From contig JAKSXM010000147.1 in assembly GCA_022575985.1 (NCBI GenBank), positions 24,214,001-24,278,000 on the forward strand: a DNA stretch of 64,000 nucleotides, given 5' to 3'. The position numbers and the translations under genes were made by a program. The notes under the pieces are model-generated. The model worked only from the letters and a program-made list of their open reading frames with translations. It ran no database searches and was not told the DNA's origin. Origin of the DNA: Anagrus nilaparvatae (lineage: Eukaryota > Arthropoda > Insecta > Hymenoptera > Mymaridae). This document shows, piece after piece, positions 1 through 13,063 of this stretch (position 1 is the first letter of the stretch; each line of letters starts with the position of its first letter).

Positions 1-3000
1 AAAACCCATTTTCGTCAGAAATTACAATTTTTCCGGCAATTTCAAAATTGGTCGGTCATTTTTAGCAAATTTCGAGTCAAATTTTTAGCCAAAAATAATC
101 ATTTGCCTTTAGTAATAAGAATTAAAATAAAAAATTGCGGTTTACGGCATTTAAAAGTTAAAACTTACATAAAAAAATTAGTCTATAACTAGAAGTATTT
201 TGGATATTTGTGATCGCTTTGTGAGATTTTAGTTGGGTTTTAGCGTTGCATTGAAAATTACCAAAAACCTTACTTTGTAACATTCAGAGGTCCATTAGCT
301 AGAACCGTCCGTTTTCAACATAATAAATTCATCCATAACCATTTCGTATAATTTGGCCTCGAATTTGGCGTTTCAAAGGCAGTGAACTCCCTTTTTTAAT
401 TTAAATATCTTAAAAGTGCTGATTAAAAATATAAGAAAGAGCTAAAATTTGATTAATATTAAAGAAATTTAAAAATTTTAACTATATACCAACACTTGAG
501 AAAAAATTTTCTGGGTACGTGCTAATCTAGAGCATTTAAATTTTTGGATTTTATTTAAATTTCTAGAAATCAAATGAATAATGAAATATTTAATTAAAAT
601 TGAATTGTAATTTTTAATAATTAATAATGATAAAATATGAAAAATAAAAATTATTGACTTTAAAAATCAAATATTATTTTAAAAAACTTTCTAATAAAGC
701 GTTCCAGGTGTACCAATGACTCAACAATGACTTTAGAAATTGATTTATGTTTCTCATAAAATACAAAATAATAAAATAAAGTTCAAATACATTTAATTAA
801 TATTTGCTATGTAATAATAATTACATTGTTTAATTTATATATGAAAGCCAATAACACGTCATGTGAAAATTATTTTTTATTCCATGATTTGGATTTACAA
901 ATTATATTAATAAACTCAAAATTTATTAAACACTATTCGTATGCTGTGTGTGTGTAAAAATTTTATTTTTTAAGATAACCAAAAAATTTTTTTCTTTAGT
1001 TGACACGTATTATACTGAGTAGTTGATAGCACACTGTACATTAAGATTTCATCTGTTTCTTTTGGACGTGATTCCTATCAACGCTCTAAAAAATAAAAAA
1101 ATTAATTTTTATAGGTTATGTTATCATAAATTCGGTACAATTTATCTTGCCAATGTCTTTTACACTCTATATATGTAAATTAGACGACTTTATCACATAA
1201 TTCTTTTCCTCTATCTTCTAATCTTCAATCTTAAAAATTTATTATTCAAAAAAAATTCAATTTAATAATAAAATTGAAATAAAAATAATATAATTTCTCT
1301 TTTTATTTAGTAGGTACCTTTTAAAGCATTATACATTTTTTCGCCTAAGCCTTTTAGAGTTTAAATACAATAATTTAATAATAAAATGTACGCACAGCAC
1401 TAGTTTTTTGAGGTTATACAACATAAATTCTCATGAAATACTTTTATTATGCACAAAAAAAATATATATATCAAAAATGTATATGCATATAAATAATGCA
1501 ATCTCATTATAAAATATATATAAATGCGAGTGTATAATAATAATAATAAAATGTTAAATATGGCGGCTAAAAGTATAAAAATTTAAAGATATTTAAAAGG
1601 AAATTTCGCACATATTATTATAGAAAGGCCGTCGCTAATAATCCTATATATATATACATAATTATAATACATATATACTTATTGGCTCCAACAACACACT
1701 CTCGGGCTCAACAACAACAACAAGACACCTTGTGTGTGTACTTTTGCCGCTTTTATTATGCATAGAAAGAGAGAGAGATAGAGAGAGAGTAAGAGAGATG
1801 AGACGAGATCCTAAAGTGCAAAATTTATACATATAATGCATACATGTTTTTAACGTTATAATAGTTGTCTTTCATATTATATTGGGACGATATAGGCAAT
1901 ATCGTGATTTAACATGTATACCTATAAACTCTCGATCACAACTTTTTAGGAAACTTGTAGAAAGTGCTCTATAACTTGTAGTTGCCATATGCATAAAATT
2001 TCTATTAAACTATACTTCCAATATTTTATGCATCTTCTACCAACAACAGAACCTTTTATATGCTTCGAAATTTCTCATGATGTTACACTAGCTATTATCC
2101 ATTAGGACGTGTTTTCGTTACTAAAACTCATCTGTTCCTTCCAATTTTTAATCCACATGTTTAACTTTTGATTTTTGCTGGTTAAATTTTTTAATTTTTT
2201 ACTAAATTTTGCTTCTTTAATATTTAATAACTTACAAAAAAAGTTAATAATATTTAAAATAATTTTTTTTTCAATAAAACCAACGCTATGTTTAAGCGCC
2301 AAAGAATATGTGGTTAAAATTTGTTAAAAAAATGATAACTTTTAGTACCAAAATTAACCTTACGAAGTTGACTATAAAGAAATTTTTTTTCAACATTTTT
2401 TCATCTATTTTTGGCCATAAATCCCGATCCTTTTAACCTAGAATCATGAGCATCCGTATAGGATTAGATGAAAGATTTCTGAACAAGATGCAATTTACCC
2501 AAGTGCTTTAGGATCATTTTTGTAGAAGATACGCTTAAAATTCGAGAGATGTCAATCTTTTTCAGCCAGACAGTACATGGGACACATAAGTCCGGCAATA
2601 AGTCCGGGAATCCGTGAATAATTCTTTTACGTTGCCTAACCTTCTAACTTGTAAGCGGTTTTAATACGTATTTGTTTTTTATTTTTTTAATTTATTTTTA
2701 TTTTGATACGTGAAATGCTCATTGTTAAACTAAATTTTTATGTTGCAAATTTGTTGAATAAGAGATGCAAAAATAGAAGCAGCTAGTAGCAAGAAAAAGA
2801 CAGGATTATAAGGAAACACTGAAGCTCAATGAGAAAGAAATTCTGAAGGATCGCCAAAAACCAAAGCAACCAATAAATGACAAAAAGTTTTTATTCAAAT
2901 AACAAAATCAGAGCCTAATTGGAAGATCAGAAAAAGAGGACTCAGCAGTTCTAGGGGATAAACCAGGTATCTGAAAAGCATGACCGGTTGCAGGAGAGAG

Positions 3001-3030
3001 AAACCCTGTTAACAGGCGACTCCGTTCAGA
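1..3030. other. AT-rich non-coding DNA, no gene seen
   Basis: No supported coding region. The first 100 bases share short phrases (for example GCAAATTTCGAGTC) with the degenerate repeat at 17.7-18.1 kb, so they are probably a diverged member of that family. A GA-rich simple repeat occupies about 1766-1800. The rest is AT-rich, with short frames on both strands that look random. Confidence 0.6.
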
Positions 3031-3037
3031 CGCAAAG

Positions 3038-3211
3038 TGCTGCTTTAAATTTTTGGGCTATGGGCATAATCAATAGTCCTGCGAGGGCTCAGTCAGAAGA
3101 AAAGTCTGTCTTAAAGACGGTGCAGACGGGCATAAGATGAACGAGTGTCAGAAGGACACACCCAAGGACAGGGATAACAAATGCTTTGTGTGCACTTTGC
3201 AGGGGTTGGAA
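3038..3211 (+). pseudogene. Dead LINE ORF1 (gag-like) zinc-knuckle fragment
   Basis: One frame reads a degraded triple CCHC array typical of gag-like ORF1 proteins of R1/jockey-type non-LTR retrotransposons. The segments are CFKFLGYGHNQ, then a TAG stop, then SCEG; next a Cys followed by GADGHKMNEC; then CFVC. The spacing and the LGYGH phrase fit the family, but the second Cys of knuckle 1 is Phe and that of knuckle 2 is Asp, so it is non-functional. The flanks (about 2780-3038) are less AT-rich than their surroundings and may be more of the same element, although no motif is clear there. No matching reverse transcriptase lies next to it. Confidence 0.55.
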
Positions 3212-6200
3212 ACTACCCCAACTACCGGAATACTCTGGCTGCTGCAATAAAAAAGTTACCAAATGCATAGGGCCCTTATTATTGCCTAAAATACATATAA
3301 AAACTATACATGCGTGTAATGTATATACAAATTATAAAAAAAAATTATTAAAACCTTTGCGGTTCAAGGGCTCATCCCCTTGTTCCAATAGGGAGAATAG
3401 GTGGGTAGGAAAGTGCTCGAAGTTAGGAATAAAATTTTTATAATTATTGTTACCCCTCCTTCCGACAAGTTACATAAGGCTTCCTAACCCGTTTTAACTT
3501 TATCTATGGTTCTAACTCGTATAGTGAAGACAATACATAAGCTAAAAACTTGTTTTCAAGAACATAAAAAGAATTTTTGTTTCAAAGATTCATAGATAGA
3601 CTCAAAATAGTAATTTTTAGAAGCAAAATATTTTAGTTTGTATCGAAATATGTGCATGCGGGAATCAGTGTTCATTAAGAAATTTCCTCCCATATATAAA
3701 ATGCACACTAGTAAGTATAAATGCTCGTATAAATGTACAATACATGATGTTTATAAATATAAACTCAACCAATATTATAGTAAAATAGCTTTAATTAAAA
3801 CAAATAAACATAGAGTACTTCCTTTCAACGTTTGATTATTATTAAATTAAACATTATGCATTATCATTGTTATTATTGCAGAAGATGGAAAAACACAAAG
3901 TTCGTAATATTTTTTAGTATTACTCTTGAGTTTTACTTATAATATGCAAAAATATTGCTTTGCTTAGTTTTCTTGACCTTTTCAAACTGACAGTAACATA
4001 ACTGCACACGTGTTTCTATTAAAAATATTATATATAACTGTTGAAATAAAAATTCAAATGTTTTTTTTTCATCGTTTTTTCATTTTATAAACAACAGAAC
4101 GAAAAAAAAACATTAGAATAGTTTTGGATTTTAATTATATACTTTAGCGTAATATTTATTTGTTTAAAAAATTTTCTAATTATGTACTAATTTATTAAAA
4201 TAAATATCTTGTTTATACTAAATATTTTCATCCGGTAAGTGTAGGAAATTTTTAGAACTGGTTAATGTAAACTCAAGCGACTAGTGCGCCATTATAACCT
4301 ATTTTATAAAAATAAACCTTTTCGCATTTTATAATATAAACATAACCTATAAGTTAGTTATAAATTAGAGAAAAAAAATAGAATTTTTATAAATTTCTTG
4401 AAATTTAACTGAAATACACACGTATTAATATATAACACAGTTCCGGATGTATAAATTTTAGTGCGAGCGTGGCTTTTGTTGTGTTGGAGGGCACTTAAAT
4501 AATTACTTGAGTTATGAAGGCTTTCAAAAAAGTATATAATATAGTGTATTTTATAAGAGAGATAACTACAACCAAGAAGAGAAAAGAAAAAGAAGTACCT
4601 ACTCTCTTTATCACTTAAAAGCTGTAAATATAAACGCTTTTGCAGTTTTAATTTTTTTAAAGCTTTGACCTTTTTTTATTATTTTTTATTTTGTCAAAGT
4701 TCATATTATATTTTATAAAATTACTTATTACCGGTTAACTTGTACTCGTAATAAATAAAATATAAAATTATTTATCAGTTTTATATGAATTTTATACTCA
4801 GAATTCAAAATAATAATAACAACAACGTTGAAGAAAACAATTATCATGGCGCGAAAAAGTGTGTATATACCTATATGTATAAAATAACGGTAAATTCCTG
4901 GTATTTACAAAAGTTTTGACTTATTTATGGTGAAGGCGTTAAAATGAAAGAGAAAGAGGAAAAGAAAAAAAAAAAATTTATTTTTTTTAAATGTTTTTAT
5001 TATATTATTGTCATTTTTATTACCTTTTTGGTTTAGAAAATAAGAAGAAGCTTAATAATCATTATAGGTTAGGTTTAAGTTTTTTGTATTGTACGTCTTA
5101 AAATTTAAAATGTGATTTTAGGTAGCGATAGCAGTAAATTCCTTTTTTTTTAAGACTTTTAATATTTATGTATTTTGTAACACAACAAAGTATTCAAATT
5201 TACGGAACTTTGTAAAAAAAAATTTCAATTTCATTTCTATACCTACCTATATATTTTTAGGAATATATGAAAAAAAAGAAAAAAACCGCTTATAACCTAT
5301 AATACATAACAAGAAAATGATTAACGATTATTTACATTACAAAATAATTTCTAATAATCGTATAAAAAATGATAATATATTAAAATAGGTATATATGAAT
5401 ATAATTTTAATGTTAAAAAGATATCAATAGAAATTGCATATTATAATAAATGTATAAAATTTACATGATTACATAATAATTCGCTAATAATAATTTAACC
5501 TTTTTGAATAAATCAAATATATGAGAAAGCAATTAATTATAATTTGACAAATCATTTATATAATAATAAAATAGTACAATCGAATTAGCAGTAATTAAAA
5601 AAAAGCAGGTATTAACGGTGTATAGAATAAAAATTAAAGTATATTTTACATAAAGCTTAGGAAAAATAGTTATTGCACACGTGGTATGTATGTGTTTGTG
5701 CGTCGATAATCCCTATAGCTATCCTCCGGGAATATACATGTATAAAATACTCTGTCTTTCTCTATTGCACGAATAAATATATTCTTTCTCCCTTAACTGT
5801 ATATACCGGGGAACCGGTCGAGAGAAGAGCTCTTTTAGAGACGTGTGAGCGATCGATGTAGGCGAGAATGCATTTGACTTTTATGTTTCTGCTTAAGTAT
5901 ATATGTGTATATATAGCATTAGGAGTTTACATACATTCTCTGCATTACCGTAATACGGCATGCAAATCCACATAAAGTAACATAAGATAGAAAGAATAAG
6001 GATTCGCGAAAATCTAAAGCTTTTATTTTATTTTATATTTTATTTTATTTAGCAAGAAAAACGAGCCTATATATAAAAGAGAATGTGGCCTATAGGTGTC
6101 GTCTCTGAAGCCAAGGCCGGAGGTGAAAGTCAACGACTCGGCGAAAAGAGAGTGTGAGAAAGATAGCTGTATGTATTTATATATCCTTTACGCGAGTCCT

Positions 6201-7300
6201 GCGCATTATATTGCAAAAAAAAAAGGACTTGTATTGTAACAAAGTCGTATTTGTCATATTTTTATGAATAATAATAATAACGATATTATATTACATTACA
6301 TTATTTAAAAAATGTACTAAAGAATTTTAAAAGGGGTACTTTTGACATTAATACAAACGATACAAACGATAGAAACGTTGTATGGAATAAAAAACGTTAA
6401 AAGAAGGCTTTTTTATTTTATATTTCTTTTTTGAAAGCGCATCATCGAGAAAATCTTCTTCTTTAGATATTGTCTTGACGTATAAATTCGCAGTCAGGGT
6501 AAATGACATATAGGTATAATAAAGGATATATACAGTTAAAGCAGTGTAGAAGAAGTGCAGAAGAAGAGTCGGCAGTATTGATTTTCAGGCTCTTCTTCAA
6601 TAGTATATTATTACCAAAGAGAAGAAAATAGAATGATTCGTGTTTATAGTTTGATGTAGATTTTTTATTTTTTTCCATATCTATCTATCTTTTTCTAATA
6701 TATACTGAGCAATAATTGTACATATATATATCCTTTCCTTTCTATACATAGGCTTATATTATATGCACACATAAAAATATATGCATGAGAATAAAAGCAA
6801 TCGTTTTTTATATTATAAACTATACTTTAAAACGAATCTTTGTCTTACATCGACAAACTTTATTTTATTTTATATAGAAAAAGTGAGAGAGATATATTGC
6901 GTAAGTTTTAGATTTATTATTTTGCGTTTAATATTTATTATTATTATATTGAGAAAATAATAATAATGTTAAAGGAATTTAATATTAAATTGTATTTTTT
7001 AATTATTTTTTACATACTTTTTGCATTAAATTTCTAATTTTCGATATTAAAAGTACTTTTGATTTTACATTAAATGACAACTATAAATTTTTATGAGAAA
7101 TGTTATTTCTGTGCCATTAAATTTTAAGTTAATTTACATTGCACATTTTTAATTAACTTAAATGTTTATGCAAGCTATTTAAAATCATAGTCGATTATAA
7201 AGGTTAATGGCGGATCGAATTCAATAACCATCTATAGGAGAATAGCAATGTGAGTTTAGAAATAGAAAATCTATACTCTAATATTTGGAACTTAGTTAAT
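3212..7300. other. AT-rich non-coding DNA, no gene seen
   Basis: Dominated by A/T runs and (TAA)n or (TA)n tracts. Two stretches, about 5795-5865 and 6065-6165, are clearly richer in G and C and not repetitive. They carry no recognisable reading frame and could be an untranslated exon, a regulatory block or chance. Confidence 0.5.
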
Positions 7301-7307
7301 TTCTTTA

Positions 7308-7980
7308 TTTTACTCACAAATCTTTGGAAAACGAAAAAATTTTTTAAACACTTCAAGGGACTATGTATAACTGACAAAAACATGTTTTCTAGCAAATTTT
7401 ATGCTAAGAATAGAAAAGGAAACTGGTAATAAAATAAATACTTTAAAAAGCGATAACGGCTTAGAATATATTAATAAAGAAATGCCAACAATAACTTTTG
7501 AAAATGGCATAAAGTATGAACGCACGGTAATAAATACACCCAAACAAAATGGGAAGGCTGAAAGAGAAAATAGAACCGTAGCAGAAGCTGTGAGAATTAC
7601 TCTAATAGCTAAAAATTTGCCAAAGAAATTATGGGCTGAGTCAGTAAACTCAGCTGCGTACGTTCTCAATCGTACAAGAAAAACAAAGGATTCTAATAAA
7701 AAATCATTTGAACTATGGTTTGGTAAGAAAGGTGAATTTTAATATTTTAAGCTCCAAATTCAGACTTTTTCTTTGGTATGATGAAGAATCAAAATCATAC
7801 AGAATTTTAGAAAATCTTGAAACAGGAAAATTGATAAAACGAAGAGATTTATGTTTCAAAAATAAATTTGACCCAAATTTGGAAAATAAAAATAGTGCAA
7901 ATCAAAATGAAGAAAATGCAAAAAATATTGAAGAAATTAAACCTGAAAATTTATTAAAAAATAATCGTAGAAGATTCTGA
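7308..7980 (+). pseudogene. Ty1/copia integrase fragment, frameshifted
   Basis: Remnant of the integrase part of a Ty1/copia retrotransposon polyprotein. After a weak stretch (TSRDYV, then TAA at 7368-7370, then LTKT), an open frame to 7742 gives EKETGNKI, LKSDNGLEY with the second catalytic Asp, NTPKQNGKAERENRT with the catalytic Glu, and KLWAESVNSAAYVLNRT. The phrase ELWFGKK should lead into the next integrase segment, but the frame stops. A second frame (7708-7980) picks up with WYDEESKSYRILENLETGKL and KRRDLCF, the region usually written GYDEESKAYRI. Roughly 30-35 residues are missing and the frame has shifted by one base. No gag, protease, reverse transcriptase or LTR was found nearby. 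Confidence 0.88.
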
Positions 7981-8128
7981 AAAAATAGTTAAGAACAAGA
8001 TTTATATGGTAGCAGAGCGTGGTTGCGATAACTTATTTTGGGAGAGGAATTGCTACCGTTTATAGAATATGTATGCAGCTTGTTTTACTGTTATAATTAT
8101 TTGTTTTATATGACGTATTCCCTTTCAA

Positions 8129-8239
8129 CAGGGTTGGGCAATATCGTATCGTTTCGATAATAACTAACGATAAAATAAAGAAATTATCGATGTCTTTCAC
8201 TTATCGGATAATAAAACTATCGCGATATGTCCATCCCTG
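8129..8239 (+). mobile_element. Short hAT-like MITE, copy 1
   Basis: A 111-bp element with imperfect terminal inverted repeats: the left end is CAGGGTTGGGCAATATCG and the reverse complement of the right end is CAGGGATGGACATATCGCG. The 8 bases on each side, CCTTTCAA and ATTTACAA, match at 5 of 8 positions, which fits a decayed 8-bp target duplication as made by hAT elements. The interior is rich in ATCGAT-type motifs. A close copy lies at 49272 on the opposite strand. It encodes no protein. Confidence 0.7.
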
Positions 8240-10780
8240 ATTTACAATAAAATATGTTTTACCAGAAATAAAATGTTAAACAACTTAACGTTTATGTAAA
8301 AAACGTTGAAGTTGCATTAACAATCTGTAAGTAGATCATTTGATGGAAAAAAGGAATTAATCTAAGCCAGAGTTCACAAATTATTTGAAAAAAGATAGCT
8401 AATAGTTGCAAAATAATTTTAATGCTTCTTAATTTTCATTTATTGGGCAAACTGCTGAGCAATGATGAGAAGTATTTGTTGCCAATGCCAATTTATTGCT
8501 ACCAATAATTTTTTGGTAGCAATTAGAATCTTTTTATTTTCGATTCTTCGATAAAGTTTTGAACACTCCGATGGAGCTTGCGACTTTCAATAAATAAATA
8601 AGAAAAATTGCAATAAAATCAAGAATAAAATTGTTGCTATTTTCGAAGGTATAAATGAAATTAGCCTAAAATTATTAATAATAAATTACGTAATAAATTT
8701 CTTGTATATTAATCAAAACCAAAATGTCATTGTCAATCCTTAATGTGTATATGCTAACAAGAACGACAACCTATAACGTTAAACCATAATACGTCTTAGT
8801 GAAAAGTGGTTATTAATCAATAATGCGAATATAACAAGCCATATTCTAGAAATCGTTAATTATTAAAAAAAAAAAAAACACATACACGCAATTGTTAATT
8901 AATTCATTTACTTATGAAAATTTTCATTCATTAATTTATCTAATGCACAGTGCATTTAATTAATTTAATTTAAAAAAATGATTGAAAGCTGTAAGAAAAA
9001 TGAATAAAAAGTAATAACCAATAAATAAAATAAACATTTCCGGACTTGTAATAATAATAATTAATTGAAATACTTTTTTTTAATATACGTCAATTTTCAA
9101 GTATCAAATTCCAATAATAATGTGTTTCCTAACATACACAGAAAATTATATTGACAGGCATAATAATAATAATAATACGGTTGTAGTAGTCAGAGGACAG
9201 CATTGTAAACACATTAAAAGGAAAAATAAAGTAAATATAATTCTTTAATGACATGATGTCTAAATATCATATCTAATTTCTTGTTAGAAAAAAAAATATT
9301 CTCAAATATCTCAGAGTATTTTTTATATTAAATTTTTTTTGCAAAAATATTTTTTTTATTCTTACACTGAATGGGATTGAATTGATAAAGTCTTTTTTTT
9401 CTAAAATTTTCGTATTTTTATTGAAGGAGAAAAAAAGGGTTTTAGTGTGTGAAAAATAAGTAAAATATTCGTGACTATTGTTAAGTACGAATAAAAATTT
9501 TTTTTTATCAAAAGAACTTTATTTTTACGATCGATAATATTTTTGAAAATTATATTTAGTCGTTAATAGGTCTTTAGGTGAATTTATTTAAAAAATAAAG
9601 ATCGTTACAATGTCCAGAAGCAAAAACAGTTGTGTCTAAGACTGCTGACACGTATAGAATTGTAAATGTAAACTTTTGATTATAAATAAATATAGTTTTA
9701 GTTTTAAACAGAAACATCCATCAGCATAAAATTAGTTTAAATTATAAACACAAAAACTAACTTACTTATTATTATTATTTTTAATGTCAATTAGCGTAGT
9801 TTATTTTATCATTGTATTTAAACTACTAAAAACTACTGTTTATTGTTATTATTTTAAAATTTTCTATATAAATTTCTTTTATCATTATTTTATTCTTGTT
9901 TGTTTTAATACGATATATTTTACTTTGTATTATAATGTTTTACATATTTAGATATCATTTTTCTCTTAATGGTGTCAAATATTTATTCTTGGTAATCAGG
10001 AAATTATCGCATTCTGTTATTTAAAAGGTTATGTTTGTTATGAAAAAAGATCTCTGGAGCTGATGAAGAATTCATTTATAAATAGACTCAATTTTTATCT
10101 TATTCTAAAGAATTCAAGATGAAGAAAGGGCGTTTTAAATTTTTGTTTGCCCGGAAGTTGCTAAATAACTACGTGCTAGCAGAAATAATTGAGTTTTTTT
10201 TCTGATTATTTGGTGAGTACCAAGTACGCTTCATTTTAGAATCATGAGGAGAAATCTAAGCTGGTACTTACAATAATAGATAAAAACAGGTTTTTTAGAA
10301 TGCCCCATCAAACTAAAAATCTCTAAATCATGCTATTTTGTAAGCAGTAGATTTTATTTCTAAAATTGAAAAAGTGCTGATTGAGTATTACTACTCACCC
10401 GTCACGCATCTGTCAGCAATGCAAACGCGTTTAACAGGAAATACAAATACTTTGTACTACTATTTTTGGTCATCCTTCTTTTATCTAAAATATTTATTCA
10501 AATGAAGCATGAAAAAATTAAATAGCTGGTGTTTATTATTATTTTTTTTACGCATTTCTGTTATTATACTGCGTGTAAACTGTTTAAGTAATTGAAATGG
10601 TGATGCGTGATATTCTAGACACTATTTTATACGAATATTTTCTGCGCTATCAAGCATGAATATCCAAGTTTTAAGTGTTTTATTATTGTTTTGCGTTTTT
10701 TAAATTTACATTTATTATGTTTAGAAAAAGTTAATCTTACCAAGTTATCAAAAAACTTATTCATTATAAGTTATAACCTA
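8240..10780. other. AT-rich non-coding DNA, no gene seen
   Basis: Only A/T-rich single-copy-looking sequence and short (AAT)n tracts, for example near 9163-9177. No motif, long frame or repeat pair was noticed. Confidence 0.5.
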
Positions 10781-11150
10781 CACTGTAAAAAGTAAATTTC
10801 TTAGATTAACAAAAAAAATAGAATTTTTTCGAAAAATTAGTAAATTTTCAAAAAAATTTGTTAATATTCGATAAAAATCGTAAATTTACTAAATTTAGTA
10901 TATTATCGAAAAATTCGAGAAGTTCACAAATATTTTTCATAAACTTACAACTATTTTTTGTAAATTTTCGAGAAAAAAAATTGTAAATTATTAATTTTTT
11001 TTGCGAATTCACAAAAAAAAAATCGAGAAAACTCGAATTTTTCGTTAATATACTAAATTTAGTAAATTTACGATTTTTTTCGAAAATTTACTAATTTTTC
11101 CGTAAATTTCTAATTCTTTTGTTAATACAAGAAAGTTACTTTTTACAGCG
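10781..11150. mobile_element. Palindromic TA-flanked MITE, copy A
   Basis: A 370-bp element starting CACTGTAAAAAGTA and ending with the near complement (TACTTTTTACAGCG), flanked by TA on both sides as for Tc1/mariner-type insertions. The two halves are near mirror images throughout, built from short phrases such as TTTACTAAATTTAGTA and TTCGAAAA, so the whole could fold into one long hairpin. It has no coding capacity. Family members are at 20036, 21284 and 59281. Confidence 0.85.
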
Positions 11151-12357
11151 TAGCCAATGATTATAAAAAATCATAAAACTGAAGGATACATAAAAAGTTG
11201 AAACTTATTAATTAAAAAAATTGATTTTAACCCTAAACGTCATAATATGTAGACAATTAAAAATTAAAATCTTACTCAATAAAATAAAATAATTTATTAG
11301 AGTTCTAAAACTCAATATAATTAATGAACGTGTGTTAATGATTAATGATCATAAATATTATTGTTTATTTAATCTAGAGATTTAAATTAGTTTATTTTAT
11401 TTAGCTCTTTTTTTATTATTATTAATCATTTATCATGTAAATATAAAATTTTTTTTTATTCAAGGAGATATTTTTTTAAATTTAATTTAATGTTTAATAT
11501 TTAATTCAGATCCGATGATTTATAGTTTATATTATTTAGTGATGCAAGAGAAATCAATAAAATTAAATTTTTTATTAAATTGCATTTTGTAAATGAATTA
11601 TTATTGCCATTTTAAATCTATTTACAGTTATAATTAATAAATTTTTCATGACTAAACGTTTATAAAATTGACTTTCTATAACAAAATAAAACAGCTGAAA
11701 TTTTGAAATTTACATTGTGAAAGAAAAATATTTTATTTTTCAGAAAACTTGTTAAATTTTTATTTAAATTACTTTATAAATTGTCTTGTAAATTGAAAAT
11801 ATAAAGAAAAAAAAAATGAATGACCGTATATCCCATTTTATTAAATTACCAAACCAATTTCTCAGTCTTTATCATGGGATAGGTTATTTAATATTCTGTA
11901 GACAACTATATAGATTTTTAATAGTATAAAATAACTTTATCACGACCATAATTTAACTTGTACACTAAATATTTTCTCTCTCGTTTTTTTAATACATTAA
12001 TAGGCTATTTTTGTAATAATTTTAAAGACATAAATTAAGTTAAAAAACATTTTTTTTTTTTTTAATTTAATTGTCGCCTTCTTTTCATATTTTATGGGTA
12101 CTTTCACTAAAAAAATATTTCTTTTATAATTAAAGAGACACCTGGGATGTTTCTTTTTTTAAATTATTGGAAATTACTTGCTATTTAGTTTTTGAAAAAT
12201 TCTCGATTTCATATTCTATTTTTAGATTTTGACTTAAAAATTATCTTTTTTAAACGGCTATTTTTAAAGATGAACTTTTTCCTATACAGTTTATGGATTT
12301 TCTTAGCAAAAGAACAGATGCATGTAAAATATTTTGTATTTTAAAAATTTTATTGTT
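11151..12357. other. AT-rich non-coding DNA, no gene seen
   Basis: Low-complexity A/T sequence between the MITE and the tandem array. Nothing recognisable. Confidence 0.5.
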
Positions 12358-12363
12358 ATTTTT

Positions 12364-13063
12364 GTCCGCTAAGGCATATACACGGGCTGTAGATAAGGCT
12401 CGGTCTGAGGCCAATATCTCCTATCCCTGACATAGGATTTAGCTAAAAATTTTTTTTCAGGCTTAGGAAAGTCCAACAATGATGCCTACTTAGGCTCATT
12501 GCGGCACCTCTTCCCAAATTTGAGAATTCGCTTAATTATTTTTGTCCGCTAAGCATACACGGGCTGTAGATAAGGCTCGGTCTGAGGCCAATATCTCCCA
12601 TCCCTGACATAGGATTTAGCTAAAAATTTTTTTACAGGCTCAGGAAAGTCCAACAATGATGCCTAATTAGGCTCATTGCGGCACCTCTTCCCAAATTTGA
12701 GAATTCGCTTAATTATTTTTGTCCGCTAAGGCATATACACGGGCTGTAGATAAGGCTCGGTCTGAGGCCAATATCTCCTATCCCTGACATAGGATTTAGC
12801 TAAAAATTTTTTTTCAGGCTTAGGAAAGTCCAACAATGATGCCTACTTAGGCTCATTGCGGCACCTCTTCCCAAATTTGAGAATTCGCTTAATTATTTTT
12901 GTCCGCTAAGCATACACGGGCTGTAGATAAGGCTCGGTCTGAGGCCATTATCTCCCATCTCTGACATACGATTAAGCTAAAAAATTTTTTACGAGCTTAT
13001 GAATGTCCAATAATGATGCCTACTTAGGCTCATTGCGGCACCTCTTTCCAAATTTGAGAATTA
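12364..13063 (+). repeat. Four-unit tandem array with alternating 180/177-bp units
   Basis: Units begin GTCCGCTAAG at 12364, 12544, 12721 and 12901. Units 1 and 3 (180 bp, with GGCATATACAC) read as identical. Units 2 and 4 share a 3-bp shorter form (GCATACAC) in the same place, giving a higher-order period of 357 bp. Unit 4 is the most diverged and ends the array at GAGAATT. The units are more G/C-rich than the surroundings. They contain short palindromes (GCCTACTTAGGC; CCTAT...ATAGG) but no open reading frame. The family was not recognised. Confidence 0.92.

Noticed and set aside
3186..3443. Cys-rich 85-codon frame
   Set aside because: Starts inside the LINE zinc-knuckle remnant in another frame; the cysteines are shadows of that sequence.
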